Shown here: piece after piece, positions 1-9,071 of the stretch | Numbering within the stretch: position 1 is the stretch's first letter | How the letters are laid out: every line of letters starts with the position of its first letter | Assembly (NCBI GenBank): GCA_013003535.1 | Contig: JABDIY010000137.1 | Location: forward strand, 23,178 to 87,177 | DNA from: Acidimicrobiales bacterium | Lineage (GTDB): Bacteria > Actinomycetota > Acidimicrobiia > Acidimicrobiales > SZUA-35 | Direction: 5' to 3' | Length of the DNA: 64,000 nucleotides | Program-made: the position numbers and the translations under genes | Notes under the pieces: generated by a model | What the model was told of the DNA's origin: nothing | What the model saw: only the letters and a program-made list of their open reading frames with translations | Databases searched by the model: none

Positions 1-1
1 G

Positions 2-1021
2 TTCATCGGCTCAGCAGTTGTTCGCCGGGCGATTGCGGACGGACATGAAGTGACGAATGTGGACCTCCAGACTTATGCTGGCGACCCTCGAACGGTGGCC
101 TCGGTAGAAACTGCCGAAACCTATCGGTACGTGAAGGCAGACATCCGCGATGGGGCGGCCATCCGCTCGATCATCCATGAAGCAAGGCCAGATGCGATCA
201 TTCATCTTGCCGCGGAAACCCACGTTGACCGAAGCATTCAATCGCCGGATGAGTTCGTTAGCACCAATGTCATGGGCACGGCAACGGTCTTAGCTGCGGC
301 CCGGGAGTACCTCGGTTCCAACAACGCCACGCCCGCCGATTTCCGTTTCATTCACGTCTCGACCGATGAGGTATTCGGATCGCTCAGGAGCGGCGACAAA
401 CCGTTCACGCCCTCAAGTCGCTATGACCCGCGCTCCCCCTACTCGGCTAGCAAAGCCGCATCAGACCATCTGGCCAGAGCCTGGTTCCACACCTACGACC
501 TACCAGTCATCGTCACCAACTGCTCCAATAATTACGGGCCATTTCAGTTCCCTGAAAAGCTGGTGCCGCTCATGATCATTGCTGCGCTTGGTGGCCAGGA
601 CCTCCCCCTCTACGGTACGGGCGAAAACGTTCGCGATTGGCTACATGTGGACGATCATGCGCAGGGTCTACTTCTCACCGCAGCTGGCGGCGAACCCGGT
701 GAAACCTATCTTTTTGGTGGTGGGGCAGAGCGGACAAACCTCGAAGTGGTCTATCAGATCTGTGATCTCATCGATGAGATGGCTGACTCATACCCGAAGC
801 AGCGTCGTGATCTCGTCCGTTTCGTAGCGGATCGCCCCGGTCATGACTACCGATACGCAATCGACTACAGCCTCACCGAACAGACATTGGGTTGGGCGCC
901 AACCCAAACCTTCGAAGACGGCCTTCGAGCGACGGTCCGATGGTATTTGTCCAACAGCACCTTCTGGCAGTCGCTTCTCCACACCAACCGATCCTTCCAA
1001 GACCTGGGATCAACGTCGTGA
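2..1021 (+). CDS. rmlB: dTDP-glucose 4,6-dehydratase, 5' end cut by window edge
   Basis: NAD-dependent cytosolic dehydratase that turns dTDP-glucose into dTDP-4-keto-6-deoxyglucose, the second step toward dTDP-rhamnose and related deoxysugars. The frame is open from base 2 with FIGSAVV, the end of the GxxGxxG Rossmann motif, so only about ten residues lie outside the window. Visible are [19 protein letters not shown] (the catalytic Thr-Asp-Glu segment), YSASK (catalytic Tyr-x-x-x-Lys) and [11 protein letters not shown]. The GTG of the next gene overlaps the stop by 4 bases, so the two are translationally coupled. An internal GTG at 50 is not the real start because conserved sequence continues upstream of it. 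Confidence 0.95.
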   Translation, partial: FIGSAVVRRAIADGHEVTNVDLQTYAGDPRTVASVETAETYRYVKADIRDGAAIRSIIHEARPDAIIHLAAETHVDRSIQSPDEFVSTNVMGTATVLAAAREYLGSNNATPADFRFIHVSTDEVFGSLRSGDKPFTPSSRYDPRSPYSASKAASDHLARAWFHTYDLPVIVTNCSNNYGPFQFPEKLVPLMIIAALGGQDLPLYGTGENVRDWLHVDDHAQGLLLTAAGGEPGETYLFGGGAERTNLEVVYQICDLIDEMADSYPKQRRDLVRFVADRPGHDYRYAIDYSLTEQTLGWAPTQTFEDGLRATVRWYLSNSTFWQSLLHTNRSFQDLGSTS

Positions 1022-1899
1022 GAGGAATCGTCTTGGCTGGAGGGAGCGGGTCACGCCTGCACCCCCTGACGTTTGCAGTGTCGAAACAGCTTCTCCCCGT
1101 CTACGACAAGCCGATGGTCTACTACCCCATCGCCACGCTGATGCTAGCCGGGATCAAGGAATTGCTGGTGATAACCACACCCGAAGATGCTCCGGCATTC
1201 CATCGCCTACTAGGCGACGGATCGCAGTTCGGCATCTCGATCGAGTTCGCCATGCAGCCCAACCCAGAGGGACTTGCTCAGGCATTCGTCATCGGCTCCG
1301 ACTTCATCGACGGTAAGGGTTGCGCCATGGTGCTGGGCGACAATCTGTTCTACGGGACTGGGATGGGTACCCAGCTCCGCTCAGCCGCTCAAATTGCGTC
1401 CGGCGCAACGGTTTTCGCACAGCAGGTTCGCCACCCTCATCGCTACGGGGTCGTGGGTTTCGACAACAACGGGAGCCCCACCAGCATCGAAGAGAAACCC
1501 GCGGCACCGAAATCAGCATGGGCAGTCACAGGTCTCTACTTCTTCGACAGTCAAATCACCGAGATCGCCAGCGCCGTTAAGCCATCGGCGCGGGGAGAGC
1601 TGGAGATTACCAGCGTCATCCAGGTCTATCTCGATCAAGGAGATCTGGCAGTCACTCGCCTCGGGCGAGGGGTTGCGTGGTTGGACACGGGAACGTTCGA
1701 CTCACTGGTGGAAGCCGGCGAATTCGTTCGGGTAGTCGAGCAGCGGCAAGGAATGAAGATCGCCTGCCTCGAGGAGATTGGGTGGCGTATGGGCTGGCTG
1801 ACCGACGACCAACTTCGCGCCCGTGCTCAGCCGCTCCTGAAGAGCGGGTATGGCGAGTATTTGCTGGGTCTACTCAACGCACTCGATGATACGGCGTGA
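1018..1899 (+). CDS. rmlA: glucose-1-phosphate thymidylyltransferase
   Basis: Makes dTDP-glucose from glucose-1-phosphate and dTTP, the step before RmlB. The protein of 293 residues has the usual family length. It opens with [17 protein letters not shown], the nucleotide-binding G-x-G-x-R-L loop, then [16 protein letters not shown], a VLGDNLFYG metal-binding segment and IEEKP. The start chosen is the GTG at 1018, because this puts the conserved N-terminus at residue 1 and gives a GTGA overlap with rmlB. A longer frame back to 892 only adds non-conserved residues. RmlC and RmlD are not in the window. Confidence 0.95.
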   Translation: MRGIVLAGGSGSRLHPLTFAVSKQLLPVYDKPMVYYPIATLMLAGIKELLVITTPEDAPAFHRLLGDGSQFGISIEFAMQPNPEGLAQAFVIGSDFIDGKGCAMVLGDNLFYGTGMGTQLRSAAQIASGATVFAQQVRHPHRYGVVGFDNNGSPTSIEEKPAAPKSAWAVTGLYFFDSQITEIASAVKPSARGELEITSVIQVYLDQGDLAVTRLGRGVAWLDTGTFDSLVEAGEFVRVVEQRQGMKIACLEEIGWRMGWLTDDQLRARAQPLLKSGYGEYLLGLLNALDDTA

Positions 1900-1936
1900 G
1901 CTGAGGGCGTTCCCCACCGAGCCCGGGTGACCGGAC

Positions 1937-1953
1937 TACGATCGACGGGGAGG
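1937..1953 (+). promoter_or_regulatory. putative -10 box and ribosome binding site before the GT2 gene
   Basis: TACGAT (1937-1942) is a possible -10 hexamer, followed by a strong GGGGAGG Shine-Dalgarno (1947-1953) 4 bases before the GTG at 1958. A leadered start contrasts with the leaderless starts common elsewhere in the window. Confidence 0.4.
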
Positions 1954-1957
1954 TCCT

Positions 1958-2962
1958 GTGCGGCTCGTTGTTTTCTCTATTTGCAAAGATGAGGCGGCCA
2001 CGATCGCTCGGGTGATCGAAGGGATTCCTCCCGAGATAGCTGGCATTTCCGAGGTCCAGGTTCTGGTGGTCAGTGATGGCAGCACCGACGAGACGGCGGA
2101 GATCGCCCGCCGGAGCGGCGCCACGGTGATCGAGGGTCGCGTCCAACGACGATTAGCGTTCCGGTTCCAACAGGCGGTGAACGAAGCGCTCGCCATGGGT
2201 GCCGACATCGCCGTCAACATCGATGGCGATCTCCAGTTCGACCCGGCCGAGATCCCTCAGCTCGTCGCACCGATCGTGGCTGGTGCCGCTGACTTCGTTG
2301 CCGCCGACCGCTTCGCATCCTCCCTCTCCGGGCAGAAACGGAGGCCCGAGAACATGCCTCTGAGCAAGTACTGGGGAAACCGGTTGGGGGCCCGTGTCGT
2401 CAGCACACTTTCGGGCGGCTCGTTCAACGACGTGACATGTGGTTTCCGGGCGTACAACCGAACGGCCCTGCTCGCGCTCAACATCAATACCAAACACACC
2501 TACACCCAGGAGTCCTTCCAGTTGCTCACGGAAGCGGGCCTGGATGTTGAGACACTCCCGGTTGAGGTTACGTACTATCCCGGACGCGAGTCTCGGGTTG
2601 TCACCAGCATCTGGACGTTTACCGCTACCAGTGCAGTCAACATCCTGCGGGCGTACCGAGACTTCGCCCCACTCCGCTTTTTCTTCATGCTGGGGCTCCT
2701 GGCAGTACTCCCGGGATTCGCCGCCAGCGCATTCGTCGGCGGCCACTGGCTCGTCACCGGGCGGACCTCGCCGTACACATCGCTGGGGCTTGTCGGCGTC
2801 TACATTTTCTCACTCGGCCTTCTTCTCTGGGTCGTCGGGCTGCTGGCCGACATGCAGGTGCGCACCACCCGCAATCAGGAAAAGATTCTCCGGATGCTGA
2901 AGGACGTCACCTACAGCACGGAGGCGGAGTTCATCGATGTACGGACGTCGGAGGATGACTGA
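1958..2962 (+). CDS. family 2 glycosyltransferase with C-terminal membrane anchor
   Basis: A DPM1/GtrB-like GT2 enzyme expected to move a sugar from a nucleotide sugar onto a polyprenyl phosphate at the inner face of the membrane (inference from family). The GT-A fold covers about residues 1-225, with VVSDGSTDET, the metal-binding INIDGDLQFD-like segment (VNIDGDLQFDP here) and a Q/E-containing acceptor loop. Two hydrophobic segments follow near residues 240-262 and 280-305. The GTG start has a good GGGGAGG site. It is in the same operon as rmlBA and the flippase-like gene, whose start lies inside its 3' end. Confidence 0.9.
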   Translation: MRLVVFSICKDEAATIARVIEGIPPEIAGISEVQVLVVSDGSTDETAEIARRSGATVIEGRVQRRLAFRFQQAVNEALAMGADIAVNIDGDLQFDPAEIPQLVAPIVAGAADFVAADRFASSLSGQKRRPENMPLSKYWGNRLGARVVSTLSGGSFNDVTCGFRAYNRTALLALNINTKHTYTQESFQLLTEAGLDVETLPVEVTYYPGRESRVVTSIWTFTATSAVNILRAYRDFAPLRFFFMLGLLAVLPGFAASAFVGGHWLVTGRTSPYTSLGLVGVYIFSLGLLLWVVGLLADMQVRTTRNQEKILRMLKDVTYSTEAEFIDVRTSEDD

Positions 2963-3896
2963 TGAACAACCGCGCCAGCGGCCGATCTACTTGTTGCTGG
3001 CTCCGCTGCTGATCGTCGTTGCGCTCGGCTTCGCGCTGCAACAGTTTCAGGGCGGCGGCGAAATACTCTCCCGGTTGACAAGCGCTTCACCCGCGCTGCT
3101 GGCGATCTGTGTTGTGAGCCTGCTGCTCTACTGGTGGATTACCGTCTCATCGTGGTCTTTGATCGCCCGAATCGGCGCCAATGCCAAGATGCCCATCTCG
3201 GCGTCGTTAGCGCAGATCGTGACTGTCAACCTCGGTAAATACGTACCCGGAAAGATCTGGGGCATCGTTGCTCGCGGCACGTTGATGACGAAATACGGTG
3301 CCACCGCGCGCGGGATAATGAATGCCTCAGTTCTGGAGCAGTTCTACCTTCTCTTCACCGCGTTGTGCGTTGGCACCTTCTCGTGGGGCCTGAGTCGGGC
3401 CGGCGTGCTCCGTGGCGTGCTTGTCGTCGCATCGATGGCCCTCGCGGCCGCTGGTGTTCTGGCACCCCGGGTCTTCCTTTCAGCGTGGAACCGTACGCTC
3501 CACAAGCTTCGGCCGGGAACCGCAATATCCACAATTGCACCCCCCACCTTCTCCGAGGGCGCTGCGCTGATTGGTCGCTACATCCTCATATGGATCTCCC
3601 TCGGAGTTTTCTTCGCCGGCCTCACCGTCGCCATCACTGATATCGAGAGGTCGCTGTCCACACTCGGCCTGCTCGTCTTCACCAACACCACTGCTTACGT
3701 GGGCGGATTCGTTGCACTCTTCGCTCCTGGTGGCCTGGGTGTTAGGGAGTCGATTGGTGCCGGCCTACTGGCCAGTTCCCTCGGTCTTGAGGAAGCGGCA
3801 TTTGTCATGGTCGCCTACCGAATCCTGATCATGATCAGCGAGCTCATTGCGGCCGCACTTGCCATCCCACGCTTCGCCGAGGTGCTCCGTGGCTGA
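2937..3896 (+). CDS. flippase-like integral membrane protein (UPF0104 / LPG-synthase TM type)
   Basis: Polytopic membrane protein of 319 residues resembling the lysylphosphatidylglycerol-synthase transmembrane region / UPF0104 family. Relatives often sit in polysaccharide or lipid-glycan operons and are suspected of moving lipid-linked substrates, but no reaction can be assigned here. Landmarks are NLGKYVPGKIWG and the late glycine-rich FAPGGLGVRES, both typical of the family. The start at 2937 is preceded by GGAG with 7-base spacing; an in-frame ATG at 2955 is the alternative. The gene overlaps the 3' end of the GT2 gene and is overlapped by the next GTG by 8 bases. Confidence 0.75.
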   Translation: MYGRRRMTDEQPRQRPIYLLLAPLLIVVALGFALQQFQGGGEILSRLTSASPALLAICVVSLLLYWWITVSSWSLIARIGANAKMPISASLAQIVTVNLGKYVPGKIWGIVARGTLMTKYGATARGIMNASVLEQFYLLFTALCVGTFSWGLSRAGVLRGVLVVASMALAAAGVLAPRVFLSAWNRTLHKLRPGTAISTIAPPTFSEGAALIGRYILIWISLGVFFAGLTVAITDIERSLSTLGLLVFTNTTAYVGGFVALFAPGGLGVRESIGAGLLASSLGLEEAAFVMVAYRILIMISELIAAALAIPRFAEVLRG

Positions 3897-5001
3897 GGGC
3901 ATCCCGATCAGGGTCTGCTACGTCTTGGCCTACCGCGACCCCGAATATGTACGAACCCGGACCTTGATTGCCGCCTTGGAATCACTCGGCCACATACAGC
4001 TGACCACCGTGATCAATACCCAGCGAGGGGTGCGTCGCTACGGCGAGGTTCTTCGGATGTTGGTGAAGCAGCGTCGCCAGAAACCCGATGTGTACATCCT
4101 GGGCTTCCGGGGCCATGAGTTGTACTGGCTGGTCCGGATGATCGCGGCAGGGCGACCCATCATTTTCGACGCATTCCTCTCCCCTTCCGACGTGCTCCAG
4201 AGCGAAGCCAAACATGGCAGAAGCGGTCAGCTCCTCGGACACATAGTCGCTCCAATGGAGCGGGCCATTCTCCGGAATGCGTCGGCGGTGCTCGTTGATA
4301 CCCAGAACCACGCCGAACTCTTCTCGGAAAGATTCCGGGTGGCTGCAGAGCTGATCACCGCTCTGCCCGTTGGGGCCTACCCTGTTCCGGACGTGGACCG
4401 TGCCGTCGAGAACCCTGATTCTCCGCTGCAGGTACTTTTCTACGGCAGCGTCCTGCCTCTCCACGGGCTGAGCGTCGTCTTCGCAGCACTCGAGCGCCTG
4501 GAAAACGTCGCCCTTCGGCTGCGTACGATCGGCGGCACGGCCGAGAGTATCGAACAGCTTCGAGGCTCGCTGGTCCATGGCCCAAAGATGGAAATCGCCC
4601 ACAGCGAATGGGTTCCGCTCCCAGACATCATCGCCTCCGAAATCCCCGCGGCGGATTTGTGCCTTGGCGGACCCTTCGGAGGCACCCCGCAGGCCCTGAG
4701 AGTCGTGACCGGAAAGACCTACCAGTTTTTAGCGGGCTGCCGAGCCACCGTGGTGGGCCGCACTCCCGATCATGAGTTGTTGGGCTTCGCCGATCGGTAC
4801 AACTGCCTCATCGTCGATCAAGACGATCCGCAACAACTGGCCGACACCATCCGGTGGGCGGATGAAAACCGAGACGAGCTCCCCGAGATCGGAATGCGGG
4901 GGCGGGAACTGTTCGATCGAAGCTTCACTGTCGAAGCGATCGCTACCGCGCTCGAACCGGTCCTCGGTCGCTTCGGCCCAGCGGAACGGACGGGTCCGTG
5001 A
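3889..5001 (+). CDS. glycosyltransferase, GT4-like
   Basis: Predicted cytosolic GT-B glycosyltransferase of 370 residues, acting in the surface-glycan operon. After an N-terminal acceptor half (RVCYVLAYRDPEYVRTRTLI), the C-terminal half holds VLFYGSVLPLHGLSVVFAALE, a YGxxxPxKG-like donor segment, and GGPFGGTPQALRVVTGKTYQFLAGCR, like the donor-binding loop of GT4 enzymes. The classical E-x7-E pair is weak, so the donor sugar is unknown. The GTG at 3889 is chosen because the upstream extension lies inside the preceding gene. It overlaps the next gene by GTGA. Confidence 0.75.
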   Translation: MAEGIPIRVCYVLAYRDPEYVRTRTLIAALESLGHIQLTTVINTQRGVRRYGEVLRMLVKQRRQKPDVYILGFRGHELYWLVRMIAAGRPIIFDAFLSPSDVLQSEAKHGRSGQLLGHIVAPMERAILRNASAVLVDTQNHAELFSERFRVAAELITALPVGAYPVPDVDRAVENPDSPLQVLFYGSVLPLHGLSVVFAALERLENVALRLRTIGGTAESIEQLRGSLVHGPKMEIAHSEWVPLPDIIASEIPAADLCLGGPFGGTPQALRVVTGKTYQFLAGCRATVVGRTPDHELLGFADRYNCLIVDQDDPQQLADTIRWADENRDELPEIGMRGRELFDRSFTVEAIATALEPVLGRFGPAERTGP

Positions 5002-5753
5002 AGTATCTCCCACCCCGCTACCTGTTTCGCAGATACGAAGTCCTTCGAAACCTCCAACCGGGTGAGCGGTTCCTGGAGATCGGAGCCGGCGATCTGACAC
5101 TCAGCCTTGAGCTACTCGAGCATTTCAAGCAAGGGGTTGCAATCGAACTCACCGATGACATGCATGTAGTGCACGCTGCGCTACCCGACGATGCCAGGGA
5201 GAGGCTCACACCAATCACCGGAGATTTCGCAACGATTGATCTGGATGGCCAGTTCGATGCTGTGATTTCTTGCGAGGTCCTGGAACACGTCCTCGAGCAC
5301 GAAGAATTCCTTCGTCGCATGAACAGCGTTCTTCGGCCCGGTGGTCAACTGATCCTGGCCGTGCCCAGCCGTATGAAGTATTGGACCGAGCATGACGAGC
5401 TCGTGGGCCACGTACGTCGCTACGAGAAAGACGACATCCGAGGTCTTCTCGAACAGGCCGGTTTCGTGGGCGTCAGAATCCTGTCGTATGGCTTTCCGTG
5501 GGTCAACATGCTTCGTATTCCTCGTCGGATCCTGGCACGCCACCAACGTACTGAGCGTTCTCAATGGGATCTGGACACGCGAACCCAACAGAGCAATCAT
5601 CGTCAGATACCGGAAGCGCTCAGCCAATCGCCTCTTCGATTCTTCACACGCCCGACCTTGTTCCAACCGTTTGCCGCTATTTCACGGCTCTTCAATTCTT
5701 ACGACCTCTCCGATGGCTATGTCGTGGTGACCATGAGGCCGCCGTGCCCGTAA
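4998..5753 (+). CDS. class I SAM-dependent methyltransferase
   Basis: A 251-residue Rossmann-fold methyltransferase. SAM-binding motif I is FLEIGAGDLTLSLEL (about residues 26-40), motif II has AIELTD, and CEVLEHVLEHEEFLRRM with LRPGGQLILAVPS are typical of the UbiE/Coq5-like group. The segment GHVRRYEKDDIRGLLEQAGF is common in enzymes acting on glycan or lipid intermediates. The substrate is unknown; its place in the glycan operon suggests a sugar or glycolipid acceptor. It starts with GTG inside the stop of the previous glycosyltransferase (GTGA). Confidence 0.85.
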   Translation: MKYLPPRYLFRRYEVLRNLQPGERFLEIGAGDLTLSLELLEHFKQGVAIELTDDMHVVHAALPDDARERLTPITGDFATIDLDGQFDAVISCEVLEHVLEHEEFLRRMNSVLRPGGQLILAVPSRMKYWTEHDELVGHVRRYEKDDIRGLLEQAGFVGVRILSYGFPWVNMLRIPRRILARHQRTERSQWDLDTRTQQSNHRQIPEALSQSPLRFFTRPTLFQPFAAISRLFNSYDLSDGYVVVTMRPPCP

Positions 5754-5769
5754 GGCCCGAACTTCTCTG

Positions 5770-7698
5770 ATGGGCCTTCTCACTGCGGCCGGTGGACTCC
5801 TCGGTCTTCTCTTTCTCGGCGCCGGCGTTATGCGCCTATGGCAAAACTCCCTCAAAGACCCGGGCGATTTCATCCAACGTGTGGGCGACTCGCTCGCTCT
5901 GGCCGTTCCCGCCGTCCTGCTCCTCAGCCTCGTAGCAATCAGGCTGGAGGTCCTCAACCGTCCGCTGGTTCTCCTTGGCTTGGCTCCAATCGTCGGGCTT
6001 GGAATGATTTCCACAATTCAAGCAGTTCCACGGCTCCCCCAACGTCTCCCCGCCATGGCGGGAATAGGCCTGGCTGCCGTCGCCCTATTCCAGAGGCGGA
6101 ACCCCGTCTACTTCTTGGGCGAGTGGAGCGACTTCGGTGAGTATGTGAATCGCGGCAACGCCATAGCCGATGGTGGCTCGCCCGGTGGATATTTTCCTCC
6201 GCTGACCGAGACATTGATGGCGTTCGGACATCTCGTTTTCGGCGAGGCCCAAGCGATCCAGATCATCCCGGTGATCGCAGTCTTGACGGGCTTGTTCCTC
6301 GCCGCCTGCACGTTCATACTCACACGATCCATGGCCGGAGCGGCGTTCACAGGAGCCGTATTTGCGGTGCACCCGGCGGCCGTTTGGTTTGGTCGCCTCC
6401 CTACAAGCGAGGCCCTGTACGGGTTTCTCGCCACAGTGTTCCTCTACCAGTGCCTGCGATCGCGCCAGGGTGCTCCGAGCCTCCCGCTGTTTGTAACCAT
6501 GATGGCAATGATCACAACCCGCCCGAACGGCCTGGTCGCAATCGCTCCATTCGCGGCAGCGGTACTGCTGGGATCGCTGGTGGGTGACGGCGTTCGCTGG
6601 CGACGCCTTATCACTCCAGTCGCCGGCGGTTGGCTGGCGGGGTATCTGTGGCTGGCCAACTTCGGTTTCCTGCGGGGGGTGTTCGTCTCGGTCGGCAGCC
6701 TGGTGGGTGCAGGAACAGACGATTTGGCTGAAACTCTGTCATCGCCCGGCGCCCAGGTCGGCGTCGTTATCGCCGCCACCGTCGGCGCTTTGTTGCTTCG
6801 GCAACTCTCGCTGGTCGTAGAACGATCGGCTCCGGCATCCTTGCGGCAGTATCCGTCGTCAATTCTCCTCGCCGCCGTTTGCGCCATTGGTCTGGCCATC
6901 CTCGCTTCGGGCCAACTTCCGATTCTTCGAGATGGGTTGCGTAGTTTCGGCATAGTGATCCTGATTCTGGCTGGAGCTGGTGCGCTCATCATGATCCTCG
7001 GTCCGGTTGCAACCGATCGAGGTGGCGTTGCCTTGATCACCGCCCAGACGGCAATGTGGAGTTTCGTCTATTCGATGCAGTTCGACGAGGCCGTTCCCCA
7101 TTACATCTACCTCTACTGGGAGCGGTATCTCTATCCCACCGTGATGCTCCTCAGCTTCGTGTTTGCGGGAGCGGTGCTCCCGTTTGCCCAGTCGCTGTTT
7201 ACCTCGGCCAGAACAAGCGTTGGAGTGCTGAGCAAGGGCATCGCGGTTGTGGTCACGATCGCGATACTGCTCGTACTGGTGCCAGGTGACACCTTGCAAC
7301 ACCACGAGCAGTACCACGGGAAGGACTTCTACGAAGATCTTGCGGCGGTGGCCGAGTCATTGCCCGAAAATGCCATCGTTACCTACGACGGCGTAGCGGC
7401 CGAGGAGATCTGGGAGCGGTACTTCTTCTTCTATCCCAACACGTACCGGGTCATCGGCAGCCCACTGGTAAACACCTTCGGTGTACAGTTCAACAATCTT
7501 CCTGTAGATGCCCGCGCCCCCGATCCCGCCGCCAACCTCGAAGGCGCAACTCACAGACTGACCGTGCGGATCGAACCGTCAGATGCCGCGCTGAATGAGA
7601 CCACTCGTTTCACCCCGATCTCGGTGCTTCCTCGTGACTCCACCACCAGTGATGACTGGGCCACTTGGACCCTGGCAATCACCGTTGATGCTCTCTAA
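5770..7698 (+). CDS. multi-pass GT-C-like membrane glycosyltransferase
   Basis: Integral membrane protein of 642 residues with about a dozen hydrophobic segments and a soluble C-terminal tail of roughly 150 residues facing outward. The first large loop has acidic residues in EWSDFGEYVNRGNAI, in the place where GT-C enzymes carry their catalytic Asp/Glu, and RLPTSEALYGFLATVFLY resembles helices of GT39/ArnT-like proteins. It probably transfers a sugar from a polyprenyl-linked donor outside the membrane (inference). It is the last gene of the rightward operon, 16 bases after the methyltransferase. Confidence 0.65.
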   Translation: MGLLTAAGGLLGLLFLGAGVMRLWQNSLKDPGDFIQRVGDSLALAVPAVLLLSLVAIRLEVLNRPLVLLGLAPIVGLGMISTIQAVPRLPQRLPAMAGIGLAAVALFQRRNPVYFLGEWSDFGEYVNRGNAIADGGSPGGYFPPLTETLMAFGHLVFGEAQAIQIIPVIAVLTGLFLAACTFILTRSMAGAAFTGAVFAVHPAAVWFGRLPTSEALYGFLATVFLYQCLRSRQGAPSLPLFVTMMAMITTRPNGLVAIAPFAAAVLLGSLVGDGVRWRRLITPVAGGWLAGYLWLANFGFLRGVFVSVGSLVGAGTDDLAETLSSPGAQVGVVIAATVGALLLRQLSLVVERSAPASLRQYPSSILLAAVCAIGLAILASGQLPILRDGLRSFGIVILILAGAGALIMILGPVATDRGGVALITAQTAMWSFVYSMQFDEAVPHYIYLYWERYLYPTVMLLSFVFAGAVLPFAQSLFTSARTSVGVLSKGIAVVVTIAILLVLVPGDTLQHHEQYHGKDFYEDLAAVAESLPENAIVTYDGVAAEEIWERYFFFYPNTYRVIGSPLVNTFGVQFNNLPVDARAPDPAANLEGATHRLTVRIEPSDAALNETTRFTPISVLPRDSTTSDDWATWTLAITVDAL

Positions 7699-7704
7699 CC
7701 CAAC

Positions 7705-8199
7705 CTAAGCCGGGAGCCAAGCCACCCACTGCGGGTGGGCCTTGGTCTTGAGGACCGCGGAAAAAGCGGGAGCCCGAGGGGGCCGCTTCAAAGTGAGGCC
7801 GGCACCGGCGAGGGATCGCGAACCCTTGCGCTGATTATGCAACTTGCACATCAGCACGGTGTTCTCCCACGTGGTGTCGCCACCTCGACAGCGGGGCACG
7901 ATGTGATCCACGGTGGACCCGTTGGCGTGACATCCTGCCACCTGACAGGTGTTCTCATCCCGAGCTCGCAGGGCTGATCGTGTCCAGGGAGCCTTTCCAC
8001 CCCGACGGAAGGCCTTCACCATGTTGAAGAGTCGTACGACCACCGGAAACGGGAATTCGGCCCCGCCGCAGGTTCGGATCGTCCGATCCTCGGACTGCTC
8101 GAGCAATTCGCATTCGCCCTCGAGCACCAGGACGATCGCCCGCCGCCAACTGATAACGGTCAGCGGCTCGTAGCTTGCGTTTAACAGAAGTACCGACAT
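7705..8199 (-). CDS. HNH endonuclease family protein
   Basis: Protein of 164 residues with an N-terminal MSVLLLNASYEPLTVISWRRA segment that marks a widespread chromosomal HNH family, and an HNH core: CQVAGC, STVDHIVPRCRGG, then NTVLMCKLHNQRKG. The two Cys pairs (CxxxxC and CxxH type) should bind zinc and the DHI histidine is the likely general base. The family is widespread in Actinobacteria and cyanobacteria and its physiological role is not settled. A strong GGAGGGAGG ribosome binding site lies just upstream of the ATG, and a -35/-10 promoter can be seen. It is convergent with the GT-C gene. Confidence 0.85.
   Translation of the reverse strand: MSVLLLNASYEPLTVISWRRAIVLVLEGECELLEQSEDRTIRTCGGAEFPFPVVVRLFNMVKAFRRGGKAPWTRSALRARDENTCQVAGCHANGSTVDHIVPRCRGGDTTWENTVLMCKLHNQRKGSRSLAGAGLTLKRPPRAPAFSAVLKTKAHPQWVAWLPA
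7717..7745. terminator. hairpin between convergent genes
   Basis: CCACCC (7722-7727) pairs with GGGTGG (7733-7738) around a 5-base loop, and outer CCAAG/CTTGG arms extend the stem past a 2-base bulge. It lies in the last codons of the HNH gene, 19 bases after the GT-C stop, and could end transcription from the left. No T-run follows. Confidence 0.45.
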
Positions 8200-8233
8200 G
8201 GACTACTCACCTCCCTCCGTGAACCTTTCCGAG

Positions 8234-8263
8234 ACAGTAAACGTTACGCGATTCTGTCGCCAA
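8234..8263 (-). promoter_or_regulatory. sigma-70-type promoter of the HNH gene
   Basis: On the minus strand TTGGCG (8258-8263) and TACTGT (8234-8239) are separated by 18 bases, with a 5' leader carrying the GGAGGGAGG site. This is one of few clearly leadered promoters in the window. Confidence 0.5.
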
Positions 8264-8291
8264 TCATTTGCCACTCTGTGCACTGGGTACT

Positions 8292-9071
8292 TCACGTTGG
8301 TTGTAGACCTTCGATTTCGATGTGTGCCTGTTCATAGAGCCAGACGTCGAACCGGTTGAACTCTGAGATTACCTCGCGGGTACGGGGCTTCAGATCGTCG
8401 AGACTGGGTCGAGACGGGGTGATGTGGGCCCGTGGTCCTCTGCCGCTTGGCACAACCCAGCCGAACCGAGTGGCGAGCTGGGCGTAGAAGTCTTCGATTC
8501 GAGCGAGGTCACCAACAACTTCAATGCCTGTGGTGAGGTTGAGCAAAGCTCGTTCCGCGTCGGCGGCCGTACAACTCCCGATCGGGGTTTGGGTGTTGGT
8601 GCCGCAGAGCTGCCGAACCATTTGGTTGTCGAAATTGTGGCTGGAGCCACTGGCCACAGCACCCTCCAATCCCATCGAGATGAGATCCCGTTCGACTTCG
8701 GACAGCGACTCTGGCGGAACCGCCGAGAGGTAGTAGTACGCACTGATCACACGGTCGATCGGGTCGCGGAGCAAGGTGAAGTAGCGGGCTCGCTCCAGCC
8801 CCAAACTCTCATGAACCCCGTAGGGCAGGTGGCCGTGCACAATCGTGGTCAGACCTCGCCCAGACCGATTCTGTACTGTTGCCACCAGCTGGTCCGGGAC
8901 GGCACTTGGCGCGGCGTCACAACGCAGGTTTCCCGCCTTCTCAACCTGGCGGTCCAGCGTTTGGAGAACGCTCACTCCCCCGGTCTTGGGTATGTGAATG
9001 AACACAAAAGTGCTCCCCATCTCGGCTGGAGTTGACTGGCCCGGCCTCGAACGGAATCTCGGCAGTCTCAA
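8292..9071 (-). CDS. sulfotransferase family protein
   Basis: Predicted PAPS-dependent sulfotransferase of 259 residues, similar in layout to the Sulfotransfer_2 (heparan-sulfate 2-O-type) group. The 5'-phosphosulfate loop is FVFIHIPKTGGVS (about residues 21-33) and the 3'-phosphate motif is LLRDPIDRVISAYYYL. It likely sulfates a glycan exported by the coupled ABC transporter (inference). The TTG start at 9071 overlaps the wzt stop (TTGA); an ATG at 9020 just before the PAPS loop is an alternative start. Confidence 0.85.
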   Translation of the reverse strand: MRLPRFRSRPGQSTPAEMGSTFVFIHIPKTGGVSVLQTLDRQVEKAGNLRCDAAPSAVPDQLVATVQNRSGRGLTTIVHGHLPYGVHESLGLERARYFTLLRDPIDRVISAYYYLSAVPPESLSEVERDLISMGLEGAVASGSSHNFDNQMVRQLCGTNTQTPIGSCTAADAERALLNLTTGIEVVGDLARIEDFYAQLATRFGWVVPSGRGPRAHITPSRPSLDDLKPRTREVISEFNRFDVWLYEQAHIEIEGLQPT